Of a stretch of DNA of 13,141 bases, positions 1 to 8,124 are shown one piece after another. The translations under genes were made by a program, and so were the position numbers. Under the pieces are notes generated by a model, which was not told the origin of the DNA, searched no databases, and saw nothing but the letters and a program-made list of their open reading frames with translations. The stretch is from Spirochaetaceae bacterium (GTDB lineage Bacteria > Spirochaetota > Spirochaetia > SZUA-6 > Fen-1364), in the NCBI GenBank assembly GCA_003141795.1, contig PLNO01000231.1, positions 7,009 through 20,149 on the forward strand. Reading direction: 5' to 3'. Each line of letters starts with the position of its first letter. Position 1 is the stretch's first letter.

Positions 1-658
1 GGGCGTTGGCCACCGCATTGCCCGTATCGTCGTGGAAGTGCACGCCGATGGGGCCGAGCTCCGCCAGGGGGAGCTCGGAGAAGATGCGCGCGACCTCCGA
101 CGGAAGCGTGCCACCGTTCGTATCGCAGAGAACGAGGCAGTCCGCCCCTGCACCGTGCGCGGCGCGCAGTGTGGCAAGAGCGTAGGCGGGGTCGTCCTTG
201 TATCCGTCGAAGAAATGCTCCAGATCGTAGAACACCTCGCGGCCCGCGGCTTTCAGCGTGGAAAGTGAATCCGCGATCATGAGGAGGTTCTCCTCCTCCG
301 TGGTCTGCAGAACCTCGTGAACGTGCGCCTTCCACGTCTTTCCCACGACGATCACCGTCGGAGTCTCCGCGTGGAGAAGCGCATTGATCTGTGGATCGGA
401 TGTGGCTTTCCCGTGCGGTTTGCGCGTGGAGCCGAAGGCGACGATCCGCGCGTGGCGGAGCTTTTCCTTGCGCATCCGCTGGAAGAACTCCGCCTCCTTG
501 CGGTTGGACAGCGGGAACCCGCCCTCGATGTAGTCGATGCCGAACTCGTCCATGGCGAGTGCGATCTGGACCTTGTCCTCGAGCGTGTAGCTGATCCCCT
601 GGCCCTGCATGCCGTCGCGGAGGGTCGTGTCGTAGATGATGGTGCGGGACCCGTTCAT
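1..658 (-). CDS. cimA: (R)-citramalate synthase, 5' part (truncated by window edge)
   Basis: The first 219 codons are visible; the rest lies beyond the left edge. The protein belongs to the HMGL-like/isopropylmalate synthase superfamily, which joins acetyl-CoA to a 2-oxoacid. Visible marks are the active-site DTTLRDG motif (residues 10-16), an IEGGFP segment (44-49) typical of CimA rather than LeuA, the FYDLEHFFDGY stretch in the barrel, CDTNGG, and the metal-binding HFH pair followed by DDTGNAVAN at the truncated end. CimA makes citramalate from pyruvate and acetyl-CoA; isopropylmalate isomerase and dehydrogenase then convert it to 2-oxobutyrate for isoleucine. The ATG overlaps the leuD stop as ATGA, so translation is probably coupled. 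The end of the gene and its leucine/isoleucine regulatory domain cannot be seen. CimA is favoured over a second LeuA because a complete LeuA of different style lies in the same operon. Confidence 0.93.
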   Translation of the reverse strand, partial: MNGSRTIIYDTTLRDGMQGQGISYTLEDKVQIALAMDEFGIDYIEGGFPLSNRKEAEFFQRMRKEKLRHARIVAFGSTRKPHGKATSDPQINALLHAETPTVIVVGKTWKAHVHEVLQTTEEENLLMIADSLSTLKAAGREVFYDLEHFFDGYKDDPAYALATLRAAHGAGADCLVLCDTNGGTLPSEVARIFSELPLAELGPIGVHFHDDTGNAVANA

Positions 659-1167
659 CGCGCGCCTCCCGTCTTTGCCTGCGATGCGATGAGGTAGGGC
701 ATCCATCCCCCCTCCCTGACGATGGCTTCCATGAAGGGCGGGAAAGGCGCGATCGGCCGTTCCTCCCCCGTGGAGAGACGGAGCAGCCCGATCTCCAGGT
801 CGACGTCGAGTGTTTCTCCCTCGGCCACGAGCCCCGTGATCCCCGGACATTCGACGATGGGAAGCCCGATGTTGATGGCGTTGCGGAAGAAGATCCGGGC
901 GAAGCTCTCCGCGACGACGCATGCGATGCCTGAAGCCTTGATGGCGAGAGGCGCGTGCTCGCGGGAGGAGCCGCAGCCGAAGTTCCTCCCTGCCACGAGG
1001 ATGCTGCCCGCGCGAACGTTTGCGGCAAAGCCGGGGCGCGCGTCCTCCATGCAGGAGGCGGCAAGCACTGCCGGGTCACTCGTCGTGAGGTAGCGGGCGG
1101 GAAGGATCTCGTCGGTGTTCACGTCATGCCCGAAGACGTACGCCATTCCGCTGAAACGCATGCTCAT
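655..1167 (-). CDS. leuD: 3-isopropylmalate dehydratase small subunit (short LeuD type)
   Basis: The small subunit of isopropylmalate isomerase pairs with LeuC to interconvert 2- and 3-isopropylmalate in leucine synthesis. At 170 residues it matches the short LeuD class found in archaea and many anaerobes, not the roughly 200-residue enterobacterial form. Visible motifs are the family opening FGHDVNTDEILPARYL (residues 12-27) and GRNFGCGSSREHAP (60-73), followed by a swivelling-domain helix rich in Phe/Arg (SFARIFFRNAINIGLPI). The ATG at 1167 overlaps the leuC stop as ATGA. A second ATG two codons later (1161) has the better-spaced AAGGGG ribosome site, so the true start may be 6 nt shorter. 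The next gene, cimA, overlaps the stop in the same way. The enzyme could also isomerise citramalate for the CimA route, as LeuCD does in organisms that use that pathway. Confidence 0.95.
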   Translation of the reverse strand: MSMRFSGMAYVFGHDVNTDEILPARYLTTSDPAVLAASCMEDARPGFAANVRAGSILVAGRNFGCGSSREHAPLAIKASGIACVVAESFARIFFRNAINIGLPIVECPGITGLVAEGETLDVDLEIGLLRLSTGEERPIAPFPPFMEAIVREGGWMPYLIASQAKTGGAR

Positions 1168-2435
1168 ACCCCTTGTCTCCCCGCGACCTGCGCGGGGCTC
1201 ATGATACAGCCTGCAACCGCGGATGCAGCTGCCGTTGCCGGAGAGGCGAGGTACACCTCGCTCGTCCTGTGCCCCATGCGGCCCACGAAGTTCCTGTTCG
1301 TCGTGGACACGCAGCGCTCGCCGTCGGCGAGGATCCCCATATGTCCACCGAGGCACGGTCCGCAGGTGGGCGGCGAGATGACGGCGCCGGCGTCCAGGAA
1401 CACGTCGAAGAGTCCCTCGGCGAGCGCTGCGCGATAGACCGCGGGCGTCGCGGGGATGACGATGCAGCGCACCCCCCGTGCGACATGCCTGCCGCGGAGC
1501 ACCTCTGCGGCACACCGGAGATCCTCGATGCGGCCGTTCGTACAGCTGCCGATCACCACCTGGTCGATGCGCCCGCCTCCGGCCTCGGATGCTGCCACGA
1601 CGTTCTGGGGGAGATGCGGCCGTGCCACCACCGGCTGGATCGCACGTGCGTCAATGGTAACGACCCGCTCGTAGGCGGCGTCGGCGTCCGCCGCGACGGG
1701 GACCCATCGCCGGGAGGTCCTCCCTGAGAGGTAGCTTTCCACCTTTGCGTCGGAGGCGAACACGCCGTTCTTGGCGCCCGCCTCGACGGCCATGTTCGCC
1801 ATGGTGAGCCTGCCCTCGATGGAGAGCTCATCGATCGCCGGTCCGCTGAACTCAAGCGCCCTGTAGGCGGCTCCCGAGACGGTGAGCTCTCCTATCAGGG
1901 TGAGGATGAGGTCCTTGCCCGTGACCCAGGGCTGAAGCGCGCCGTCGAAGCGCACCTTGATCGTGGGCGGCACGCGAAGCCATGCCTTTCCCGTCAGGTA
2001 GAAACCGGCGAGGTCGGTCGATCCCACCCCCGTGGAGAACGCCCCCAGAGCACCGTAGGTGCACGTGTGGGAGTCCGCGCCGATCACCACCATGCCCGGG
2101 ACGATCGCGCCGAGCTCAGGGAGCAGCGCGTGCTCGACGCCCACCTCCCCCTGGTCGAAGAATCGCACCCCCGGGTGGCGCGCGGCGAAATCGCGCAGCA
2201 CTTTCGCCTGCTGCGCGGAGGGGATGTCTTTGTTCGGCGTGAAGTGGTCGGCAGTGAGCCAGACCCTTTCGGGGTAACGGCAATCGCGCGCTCCGGTCTT
2301 CTCGAACTCATGGATCGCCATGGGCGCCGTGATGTCGTTGGCAAGCCCGAGATCCGGCTCGATCTCGAGGAAATCGCCCGGCGCGACGCGCTCGACGCCT
2401 GCCGCCCGGGCGAGGATCTTTTCAGAGAGTGTCAT
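1164..2435 (-). CDS. leuC: 3-isopropylmalate dehydratase large subunit (aconitase family)
   Basis: The large, [4Fe-4S]-containing subunit of isopropylmalate isomerase, 423 residues, the length of the LeuC class that pairs with short LeuD. The three expected cluster ligands are visible: C298 in GSCTNGR, and C358 and C361 in PPTCGPCLGG. Other conserved blocks are IGADSHTCTYGALGAFSTGVG (starting at residue 118), LTADHFTPNKD (60-70) and TTNRNFVGRMGH (378-389). The chosen ATG (2435) gives the family start [12 protein letters not shown]; an upstream in-frame ATG at 2465 would add 10 residues of no family character. The start lies inside leuA (14-nt overlap) with a GGGGGGAG ribosome site about 10 nt upstream. 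The exposed cluster makes such enzymes oxygen-sensitive. Nothing is missing from the catalytic set. Confidence 0.96.
   Translation of the reverse strand: MTLSEKILARAAGVERVAPGDFLEIEPDLGLANDITAPMAIHEFEKTGARDCRYPERVWLTADHFTPNKDIPSAQQAKVLRDFAARHPGVRFFDQGEVGVEHALLPELGAIVPGMVVIGADSHTCTYGALGAFSTGVGSTDLAGFYLTGKAWLRVPPTIKVRFDGALQPWVTGKDLILTLIGELTVSGAAYRALEFSGPAIDELSIEGRLTMANMAVEAGAKNGVFASDAKVESYLSGRTSRRWVPVAADADAAYERVVTIDARAIQPVVARPHLPQNVVAASEAGGGRIDQVVIGSCTNGRIEDLRCAAEVLRGRHVARGVRCIVIPATPAVYRAALAEGLFDVFLDAGAVISPPTCGPCLGGHMGILADGERCVSTTNRNFVGRMGHRTSEVYLASPATAAASAVAGCIMSPAQVAGRQGV
1179..1197. other. Short hairpin just upstream of leuD
   Basis: Perfect 7-bp inverted repeat CCCCGCG / CGCGGGG around a 5-nt loop, in the last codons of leuC and 12 nt before the leuD ATG. 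In the minus-strand mRNA it would fold just 5' of the leuD ribosome site (AAGGGG). It could tune translation or mRNA decay between the two isomerase subunits. It has no T-run, so it is not a terminator. A stem this short and GC-rich can arise by chance here. Confidence 0.35.
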
Positions 2436-3966
2436 GCGGCTCGCTCTCCCCCCTGTGCGTGGCAAGGTACGCCTTCCACCTGTTCAGCGCGTTCACGTAC
2501 GCACGCGCACTCGCCTCCAATATGTCGGTCGATGCGCCGCGCCCGACGAACTTCCTCCCCTCGATCTGCAGGGACACGCTGACCTCGCCCATGGCCTGAC
2601 GCCCGGGGGTGACCGCCTGGACGACGTACTCCAGGAGCTTGGCCGTCACGCCCAGCGCCCTGTCGATCGCGTTGAAGATGGCGTCCACGGGGCCGTCCCC
2701 CGTCGCCGCCTCCTCGAAGCGTTCCCCTCCCGTGACGAGGCGGACGGTTGCGGTGGGCACCGCGACATTGCCGGACTGGATGTTGAAGTACTCGAGGCTT
2801 ATCGTCTCCGCCGTGCGGCCCAGGTGGTCGGAGACGATGGCGTACAGGTCGTCGTCGTAGACCTCCTTCTTCCTGTCCGCGACGATGAGGAAGTGCTCAT
2901 AGGCTTTCTTGGCTTCGTCTTCGGAGACCTGGATGCCGAGCTCCGCGAGCCTGTTCTTGAACCCGTGCAGCCCCGAGTGGCGTCCGAGCACGAGCTGGCT
3001 GGAGTCCCGTCCCACCGATTCGGGGTGCATGATCTCGTAGGTTTCCCTCTTCTTCAGTACGCCGTCCTGGTGGATGCCCGACTCGTGGGCGAAGGCGTTC
3101 TCTCCCGTGATGGGCTTGTTCCGCGGGATGGGGAATCCGATCGTCGTTGCGACCAGGCGCGAGGTGTTCCATATCTGCTTCGTCACGATCCCCGTGGTGT
3201 AGGGGAGGATGTCCTTGCGGACCGCGAGGGCCATGACGAACTCCTCCAGGCACGCGTTGCCTGCCCTCTCCCCGATGCCGTTCACCGTCACCTCCACCTG
3301 GCGCGCGCCGGCTTTCACCGCCGCAACCGAGTTGGCCACGGCCACGCCGAGGTCGTTGTGGCAGTGTACGGAGAGCACGGCCTTGTCCATGTTCGGCGTG
3401 CCCTCACGGATCGCGGTCAGGAACGCGGCGAACTCCGACGGCATGGTGTAGCCCACGGTATCGGGCACGTTGATGATGCGCGCTCCCGCGTCGATGACCT
3501 TCTCTATCACCTTGCAGAGGAAGTGAAGCTCGCTGCGCGTTCCGTCCTCGGGTGAGAACTCCACTTCCGCCACGAGGTTGCGCGCGTATTTCACGGCCTT
3601 CACGGCCATCTCCAGAACTTCCTCGGGGGACTTGCGCAGCTTGTACTCCATGTGGATGGGGGAGGTGGCGAGGAACGTGTGGATGCGGGGATGCTCGGCG
3701 TCGCGAACGGCCTCCGCCGCGCAATCGATGTCCTTTTCCACCGCGCGCGCGAGTGCCGCGATGGCCGGGCCGCGCACCTGCCGCGCTATGAGCTGGCAGC
3801 CCTCGAGCTGCTGCGGGGAGGAGATGGGGAAGCCCGCCTCGATGACGTCGACCCCGAGCCGGCCGAGCTGGACGGCGATCTCCAGCTTCTGCTCGACGCT
3901 CATGGAGGCGCCCGGCGACTGTTCGCCGTCCCTCAGCGTCGTGTCGAAAATCACTACGCGATCCAT
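2422..3966 (-). CDS. leuA: 2-isopropylmalate synthase
   Basis: First committed step of leucine synthesis: acetyl-CoA plus 2-oxoisovalerate gives 2-isopropylmalate. The protein has 514 residues, the usual bacterial LeuA length. The catalytic TIM barrel starts [13 protein letters not shown] (residues 7-19), carries the metal-binding HCHNDLG (H201, H203) and NGIGERAGN (229-237). A linker of conserved type (HESGIHQDG, 294-302; LGRHSG, 327-332) leads to the C-terminal leucine-sensing regulatory domain (about 390-514, with [12 protein letters not shown] and the late AYVNALNR). The full regulatory domain implies feedback inhibition by leucine. The ATG at 3966 has an AAAGGAGAGG ribosome site and starts at the family's N-terminus; the open frame continues upstream without family character. 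It follows ilvN after 13 nt and overlaps leuC by 14 nt. Confidence 0.97.
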   Translation of the reverse strand: MDRVVIFDTTLRDGEQSPGASMSVEQKLEIAVQLGRLGVDVIEAGFPISSPQQLEGCQLIARQVRGPAIAALARAVEKDIDCAAEAVRDAEHPRIHTFLATSPIHMEYKLRKSPEEVLEMAVKAVKYARNLVAEVEFSPEDGTRSELHFLCKVIEKVIDAGARIINVPDTVGYTMPSEFAAFLTAIREGTPNMDKAVLSVHCHNDLGVAVANSVAAVKAGARQVEVTVNGIGERAGNACLEEFVMALAVRKDILPYTTGIVTKQIWNTSRLVATTIGFPIPRNKPITGENAFAHESGIHQDGVLKKRETYEIMHPESVGRDSSQLVLGRHSGLHGFKNRLAELGIQVSEDEAKKAYEHFLIVADRKKEVYDDDLYAIVSDHLGRTAETISLEYFNIQSGNVAVPTATVRLVTGGERFEEAATGDGPVDAIFNAIDRALGVTAKLLEYVVQAVTPGRQAMGEVSVSLQIEGRKFVGRGASTDILEASARAYVNALNRWKAYLATHRGESEPHDTL

Positions 3967-3979
3967 GGGACCTCTCCTT

Positions 3980-4531
3980 TCATTCCTGAACCGGCGCGCT
4001 ATGCGCGTCGGAGCTCTTTTTGCACTGCTCTGTCGCGCCCGGCGCGACAGAGCTCTTTCTGCTGCGTTCCATCGCGACGACCCCGCTGCGCGCCATCTCC
4101 GCGATGCCATACGGCCGCAGGAGGGCGAGGAAGTCGTCGATTTTTTCCGGAGATCCGGCGAGCTCCACGGACATCGTGTCGAAGCCCACGTCCATGATCT
4201 GCGCCTTGAACACGTCGGCCACCTGGAATACCTCCCCGCGCTGGGGACCGCTGGCGTTCACTTTCACGAGCATGAGCTCACGGTTGAGGGAGGGCGCATC
4301 GGTGAGCTCGTTCACCGAAATGACGTCGATGAGGCGATTCAGCTGCTTCTTGATCTGCTCCACCACCGCATCGTCGCCCGTGCACACGAGGGTGATGCGG
4401 CTGACGCTGGGGTCCATGATGAGCCCCGCCGTGATGCTCTCCACGTTGTAGCCCCTGCCGGAGAGGAGTCCCGAGATGCGGGCCAGGACGCCCTGGTGGT
4501 TTTCCACGAGCATTGAAATGACGTGTCTCAC
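3980..4531 (-). CDS. ilvN: Acetohydroxyacid synthase small (regulatory) subunit
   Basis: Regulatory subunit that activates IlvB and gives valine feedback. The N-terminal ACT domain is clear (residues 1-75: HVISMLVENHQGVLARISGL, then RGYNVESI and the TLVCTGDD strand), followed by the conserved C-terminal domain (about 82-155: RELMLVKV, FDTMSVELAG, YGIAEMARSGVVAMER). The family normally ends near residue 158. This one has an extra tail of two degenerate 13-residue repeats, described separately. The start is GTG (4531) with GAGGAG upstream, 10 nt after the ilvB stop, which matches the usual ilvB-ilvN pairing. An ATG six codons inside (MLVENHQG) would remove the first ACT strand and is unlikely. 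Confidence 0.96.
   Translation of the reverse strand: MRHVISMLVENHQGVLARISGLLSGRGYNVESITAGLIMDPSVSRITLVCTGDDAVVEQIKKQLNRLIDVISVNELTDAPSLNRELMLVKVNASGPQRGEVFQVADVFKAQIMDVGFDTMSVELAGSPEKIDDFLALLRPYGIAEMARSGVVAMERSRKSSVAPGATEQCKKSSDAHSAPVQE
3983..4060 (-). repeat. In-frame 39-nt degenerate tandem repeat at the ilvN 3' end
   Basis: Two 39-nt units (4060-4022 and 4021-3983) sit directly before the ilvN stop. They encode RKSSVAPGATEQC and KKSSDAHSAPVQE, sharing K, S, S, A, A and Q at the same positions; the DNA is more alike (for example GCAGAAAGAGCTC against GCAAAAAGAGCTC, 12 of 13 bases). This looks like an old 13-codon duplication that lengthened the C-terminal tail. The tail is hydrophilic and low in complexity, so probably disordered. 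Confidence 0.7.
4027..4053. repeat. 27-nt near-perfect palindrome inside ilvN tail
   Basis: Perfect 13-bp arms, GCTCTGTCGCGCC and GGCGCGACAGAGC, around a single central base. As RNA it forms a strong hairpin near the end of ilvN, 61 nt before leuA. No T-run follows on the minus strand, so it is not an intrinsic terminator there. It may act in mRNA stability or processing, or be a copy of a dispersed palindromic repeat. Confidence 0.65.
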
Positions 4532-4541
4532 GTGCTCCTCC

Positions 4542-6266
4542 TCAGGCGTTCATCATCTCGTGGATGCCGGCGCCGGCCGGTACCATGGGCCACACGTTCG
4601 CCTCCCGCTCGATCCTGAAATCGATGAAGACGGGACGGCGCGTGATCCTTTTCGCCTCGGCCAGCGCGGCCTGTATTTCCCCCTCCACGGTGACCCTGAT
4701 GCCCGCGGCTCCGTACGCTTCGGCGAGCTTCACGAAGTCCGGCGCGTAGGCGGGGCAATTCTCGTCGGGGTGCGCGCAGTCAGGGTCGCAGTCCGGGTCC
4801 CGCTCCAGGCAGACGCCCGAATAGTGCTTATCGTAGAACAGCTCCTGCCACTGGCGCACCATGCCGAGGTACCCGTTGTTCATGATCGCCACGATCACGG
4901 GAAGCCGTTCGCTCACCGCAGTGGCAAGCTCCTGGATGTTCATCTGGATGGAGCCGTCTCCGGCGATGTCGATGACGCGCCGATCGGGGTTGCCGAGCTG
5001 CGCGCCGATGGCCGCGGGAAACCCGTAGCCCATCGTGCCCAGTCCTCCGGAGGTGAGGAACGTGCGGGGCCTGTGGAAGTCGTAGTACTGCGCCGTCCAC
5101 ATCTGGTGCTGCCCGACCTCCGTCGTGACGATGGCATCGGGGAAGGCAGCGGAAATTGCGCGCAGCACCGCGGTCGGGGAGAGCCGCCCGTTGCCGGGAA
5201 TGTCGGCAAGGGGGTGCGCCGCCTTCCAGTCGTCGGTGGTCGCGATCCATTCGTCGTGACGGGGCCGCCTCAGGTGGGGGAGGAGGTCCTCCAGCACCCG
5301 GCGGGCGTCGCCGACGATCGGGATCGCGACCGGGACATTGCGATCGATGGAGGCGGGATCGATGTCGATCTGGACGACCGACGCGTGGGGGGCGAACTTC
5401 GAGAGGTCGCCGGTGGCGCGGTCGTCGAACCGGGCGCCGACGGCGAACAGGAGGTCGCAGTTCTGCACCGCCGTGTTTGCCGCGTACGTCCCGTGCATGC
5501 CGATCATGCCGAGGAATCGGGGATGCGCGCTGGGAAGCGCGCTGATGCCCATGAGGGAGGAGGCAGTGGGAACGTCAACGATTTTCTGGACTGCACCGAA
5601 GAGCTCTGCCGCCCCGGCGATGTTCACGCCCCCGCCGAGGTAGAAAAGCGGTTTCTTCGCGTTGGCCAGCGCTTCGGCCGCCTCACGGACCCGCGCGGGC
5701 TGGGGCGTGTACACGGGGTTGTACCCGCGGATGGAGACGGTCTGCGGCAGGACGTCATCGGAGCACTCGGTGAGCACGTCCTTGGGAACGTCCACGAGAA
5801 CGGGCCCCGGTCTTCCGGTGCGCGCGATGTAGAACGCCTCACGGATGATGCGGCCCAGATCTTTCCTGTCGGTGACGAGGTAGTTGTGCTTCGTGACGGA
5901 GCGGGAGATGCCGACGATGTCGGCCTCCTGGAAAGCGTCGTTGCCGATCATGTTGCGCGACACCTGCCCCGTGAAGACCACGAGGGGAACGGAGTCGAAG
6001 TTCGCCGTGGCCAGTCCCGTGACGGTGTTCGTGGCCCCGGGTCCGCTCGTCACGATGCAGACGCCCACCTGTCCCGTGGACCGCGCATACCCGTCGGCGG
6101 CGTGCACGGCCCCCTGCTCGTGACGGGTGAGCACGAGGCGCAGCCCCCGCTCCCCGTACAGCGCGTCGAATATCGGAATGACGACCCCGCCGGGGAAGCC
6201 GAAGACGACCTTCGTGCCTTCCGCCTTGATCCCCTCGATGAGAAGCCGTGCGCCGCTTCGTTTCAT
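4542..6266 (-). CDS. ilvB: Acetohydroxyacid synthase large (catalytic) subunit, with Cys-rich insertion
   Basis: Thiamine-diphosphate enzyme condensing two pyruvates (to acetolactate, for Val and Leu) or pyruvate and 2-oxobutyrate (for Ile). It has 574 residues. Visible are the catalytic Glu (E50 in [16 protein letters not shown]), VTSGPGATN (72-80), the FAD-domain [10 protein letters not shown] (277-286), EVGQHQMW (383-390), and the ThDP-binding block from GDGSIQMN (436-443) to NN (463-464). RQWQ (471-474) carries W473, equivalent to the herbicide-contact Trp of plant enzymes. Just after it, residues 484-508 hold an insertion with C486, C493, C497 and C504, absent from the enterobacterial enzymes I know. 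The ATG at 6266 overlaps the ilvD stop as ATGA and gives the family start [12 protein letters not shown]. Other ThDP enzymes are excluded by the adjacent ilvN. Confidence 0.97.
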   Translation of the reverse strand: MKRSGARLLIEGIKAEGTKVVFGFPGGVVIPIFDALYGERGLRLVLTRHEQGAVHAADGYARSTGQVGVCIVTSGPGATNTVTGLATANFDSVPLVVFTGQVSRNMIGNDAFQEADIVGISRSVTKHNYLVTDRKDLGRIIREAFYIARTGRPGPVLVDVPKDVLTECSDDVLPQTVSIRGYNPVYTPQPARVREAAEALANAKKPLFYLGGGVNIAGAAELFGAVQKIVDVPTASSLMGISALPSAHPRFLGMIGMHGTYAANTAVQNCDLLFAVGARFDDRATGDLSKFAPHASVVQIDIDPASIDRNVPVAIPIVGDARRVLEDLLPHLRRPRHDEWIATTDDWKAAHPLADIPGNGRLSPTAVLRAISAAFPDAIVTTEVGQHQMWTAQYYDFHRPRTFLTSGGLGTMGYGFPAAIGAQLGNPDRRVIDIAGDGSIQMNIQELATAVSERLPVIVAIMNNGYLGMVRQWQELFYDKHYSGVCLERDPDCDPDCAHPDENCPAYAPDFVKLAEAYGAAGIRVTVEGEIQAALAEAKRITRRPVFIDFRIEREANVWPMVPAGAGIHEMMNA

Positions 6267-7948
6267 GAAGCCCCCCGCAGCGCGCCGTGGGAGGCGGGTC
6301 CGACGCTGCCGGCGTAGGAGTCGAGGAAGGGGCTGCCGGTGCTCTTCACGCACGGTCGGAAGCCCTTCATCCGCTCCGCGAGCTCCCGATCGCTGATGAG
6401 AAGATCCAGCCTCTTTCCTGGAATGTCCACGCGGATCCGGTCCCCGTTTTTCACGACGCCGATCGGGCCCCCGGCCGCGGCCTCGGGCGTGATGTGGCCG
6501 ATCGACGCCCCGCGGCTCGCGCCGGAGAACCTGCCGTCGGTGACGAGCGCCACCTCCTTGTCCAGTCCCATGCCGGCGATCGTTGCAGTCGGGCTCAGCA
6601 TCTCCCGCATGCCGGGGCCGCCGCGCGGGCCCTCGTACCTGATGACGACGACGTCCCCTGCGACGATTTTTCCCCCGAGGATCGCCTCCTGGGCGTCCTC
6701 CTCCGAATCGAACACGCGCGCCGGGCCCTCGTGGACGAGCATGGACGCATCCACGGCGGCCTTCTTCACGATACTGCCCCCCGGTGCGAGGTTTCCCTTG
6801 AGAACGGCGAGGCCGCCCTGCGCATGGTACGGCTTTTCAGGTCGTGCGATGTACGTGCCGTCAGGGTCCGGAGCAGCCGCGTAGGCGCTCCCGAGCGTGT
6901 CGCCCGTGACCGTCAGCGCTTTCCCGTCGATCACCCCCATGGTCTCCAGCACCTTGAGCACGGCCATCACCCCGCCCGCGCTGTTCAGATGCTGCATGAA
7001 ATACGGGCCGGACGGTGAAAGCGCACACAGGTGCGGGACGCGCGCGCTCATCGCGTCGAAGTCGTCGAGCGTCAGCTCGACCCCCGCGGAGGCGGCGATT
7101 GCCGGAAGGTGCAACGCGGTGTTCGTCGATCCTCCCATTGCCATGTCCAATGCCACTGCGTTGAGGAACGCTGCGCGCGTGAGGATCTTTCGGGGCGAGA
7201 GGGCCGCCTTCACCGCCCTGACGGCGCTCCGTCCCGCTTCCCGGGCCAGGATCATCCTGTCCGCGTCGACCGCCGGTATGCTCCCGTTCCCCGGCAGTGC
7301 GATTCCGAGAGCCTCCGAGAGGCAGTTCATCGTGTTCGCCGTGAACAGCCCCGCGCAGGACCCGCACCCCGGGCAGGCGTCGTGCTCGAGCCGGGAAAGC
7401 TCGGCGGTCGTCATCTTCCCCGCGCTGTGCCTTCCGACCGCTTCGAAAACGGCATCCAGCCCGACGTCCCGTCCGTTCGAGCTTCCCGCGAGCATCGGGC
7501 CCCCGGAGATGAGCACGGCGGGGATGTCCAGGCGGGCCGCCCCGATGAGCATTCCGGGAACGATCTTGTCGCAGTTGACCACGAGGACCAGGCCGTCGAG
7601 GGCGTGGGCACGGGCGACGATTTCGATCGAATCGGCGATGAGGTCCCGGCTGGGGAGGGAGTACTTCATTCCCGCATGACCCATGGCAAGGCCGTCGCAC
7701 ACGCCGATGGTGCCGAACTCGCAGGCGATCCCGCCTTCGGACCAGATGCCTTCCCTGACACTCTCCGCGACGCGCCTCAGGTCCCGATGCCCGGGGATCA
7801 GCTCGCTGTAGGAGTTGGCGATGCCGATGACCGGCTTTCCCATGCTCTTTGCATCCCACCCCAGAGCGTGGAGCAGGCTCCTGTGGGGGGCTCGTGATGC
7901 GCCCTCTTGAACGTCCGCGCTGCGCCGTTTCGCTGTCCCGTCCGTCAT
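6263..7948 (-). CDS. ilvD: Dihydroxyacid dehydratase
   Basis: Dehydrates 2,3-dihydroxy-3-methyl acids to 2-oxoacids, the shared third step of Val, Leu and Ile synthesis. It has 561 residues, the shorter bacterial class (the E. coli protein has 616). Cluster ligands are visible as C126 in NCDKIVPGM and the Cys of the [15 protein letters not shown] block (C192, C195, C198). The early motif is [10 protein letters not shown] (45-54), so it has PGH where [2Fe-2S]-type dehydratases have PCN; this suggests the oxygen-labile [4Fe-4S] type, as in E. coli. Also present are [24 protein letters not shown] and TDGRFSG. It is first in the operon. The ATG at 7948 follows a GAGGAGGG ribosome site, 21 nt after the attenuator's T-run. 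Confidence 0.97.
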   Translation of the reverse strand: MTDGTAKRRSADVQEGASRAPHRSLLHALGWDAKSMGKPVIGIANSYSELIPGHRDLRRVAESVREGIWSEGGIACEFGTIGVCDGLAMGHAGMKYSLPSRDLIADSIEIVARAHALDGLVLVVNCDKIVPGMLIGAARLDIPAVLISGGPMLAGSSNGRDVGLDAVFEAVGRHSAGKMTTAELSRLEHDACPGCGSCAGLFTANTMNCLSEALGIALPGNGSIPAVDADRMILAREAGRSAVRAVKAALSPRKILTRAAFLNAVALDMAMGGSTNTALHLPAIAASAGVELTLDDFDAMSARVPHLCALSPSGPYFMQHLNSAGGVMAVLKVLETMGVIDGKALTVTGDTLGSAYAAAPDPDGTYIARPEKPYHAQGGLAVLKGNLAPGGSIVKKAAVDASMLVHEGPARVFDSEEDAQEAILGGKIVAGDVVVIRYEGPRGGPGMREMLSPTATIAGMGLDKEVALVTDGRFSGASRGASIGHITPEAAAGGPIGVVKNGDRIRVDIPGKRLDLLISDRELAERMKGFRPCVKSTGSPFLDSYAGSVGPASHGALRGAS

Positions 7949-7969
7949 GGTCCCTCCTCGAGGTCCTTG

Positions 7970-8007
7970 AAAATAAAAAGGCCGTTCCCCCCGGAAGGAG
8001 AACGGCC
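7970..8007 (-). terminator. Intrinsic terminator of the ilv attenuator
   Basis: GGCCGTTC and GAACGGCC form a perfect 8-bp stem (8007-8000 with 7987-7980), with one mismatch, two more G-C pairs and a 6-nt loop. On the minus strand it is followed at once by TTTTTATTTT. It lies between the leader peptide stop and ilvD, so it must be bypassed for operon expression. Part of the stem and loop (7990-7998) can pair instead with the upstream segment at 8040-8048. It could also terminate transcripts arriving from the HDOD gene. Confidence 0.9.
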
Positions 8008-8096
8008 CGCGCTTCGCATTAATAACGACTGCGCGCTACCCTTCCGGGCGTCGGTTACTCCTCGCAAGGAGGACGCTAATAAGGATGAGCCCGGAA
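7990..8096 (-). promoter_or_regulatory. Alternative-pairing segments of the ilv attenuator (pause hairpin / antiterminator)
   Basis: Three near-identical or complementary segments lie in the leader RNA. Segment 1 is TTCCGGGC (8096-8089, codons 9-12 of the leader peptide). Segment 2 is GCCCGGAAGG (8049-8040, end of the peptide). Segment 3 is CCTTCCGGG (7998-7990, inside the terminator). Segments 1 and 2 pair over 8 bp; segments 2 and 3 pair over 9 bp and would break the terminator. A nested hairpin between 1 and 2 (GCGTC/GACGC and CTCCT/AGGAG, 8076-8048) strengthens the 1:2 form. A ribosome starved at codons 12-15 masks segment 1 and favours 2:3 (read-through). One reaching the stop codon covers segment 2 and lets the terminator form. 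The pairings are seen; the mechanism is inferred from enterobacterial ilv and trp attenuators. Confidence 0.85.
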
Positions 8097-8122
8097 ATGG
8101 AAAGAGTCAGTGCGCGTGTCAT
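8036..8122 (-). CDS. ilv operon leader peptide (28 residues)
   Basis: A short open frame of 28 codons, ATG to TAG, whose product starts MTRALTLSISG. Codons 12-19 read LILISVLL, so seven of eight are Leu, Ile or Val; overall there are six Leu, three Ile and one Val. Such runs are the hallmark of ribosome-mediated attenuation, and the peptide resembles enterobacterial IlvL in style (both start MT and have a central hydrophobic branched-chain run). It has no Shine-Dalgarno sequence; the predicted transcript starts about 3 nt before the ATG. The stop codon falls directly after RNA segment 2. The peptide itself probably has no function beyond being translated. Confidence 0.85.
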   Translation of the reverse strand: MTRALTLSISGLILISVLLARSNRRPEG

Positions 8123-8124
8123 GT

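Noticed and set aside
4027..4053. Palindrome in ilvN as an intrinsic terminator splitting the operon
   Set aside because: The minus strand has no T-run after the stem (AGTGCAAAAAGAGC follows), and leuA follows closely in operon style.
2320..4516. Plus-strand open frames opposite leuA and ilvN
   Set aside because: They are shadows of strongly conserved genes, with no motif or credible ribosome site.
4476..6317. Very long plus-strand open frame opposite ilvB
   Set aside because: Its product is rich in Arg, Gly, Asp and His with no recognisable domain, and it lies opposite a clear ilvB. Long antisense frames are expected in high-GC coding DNA.
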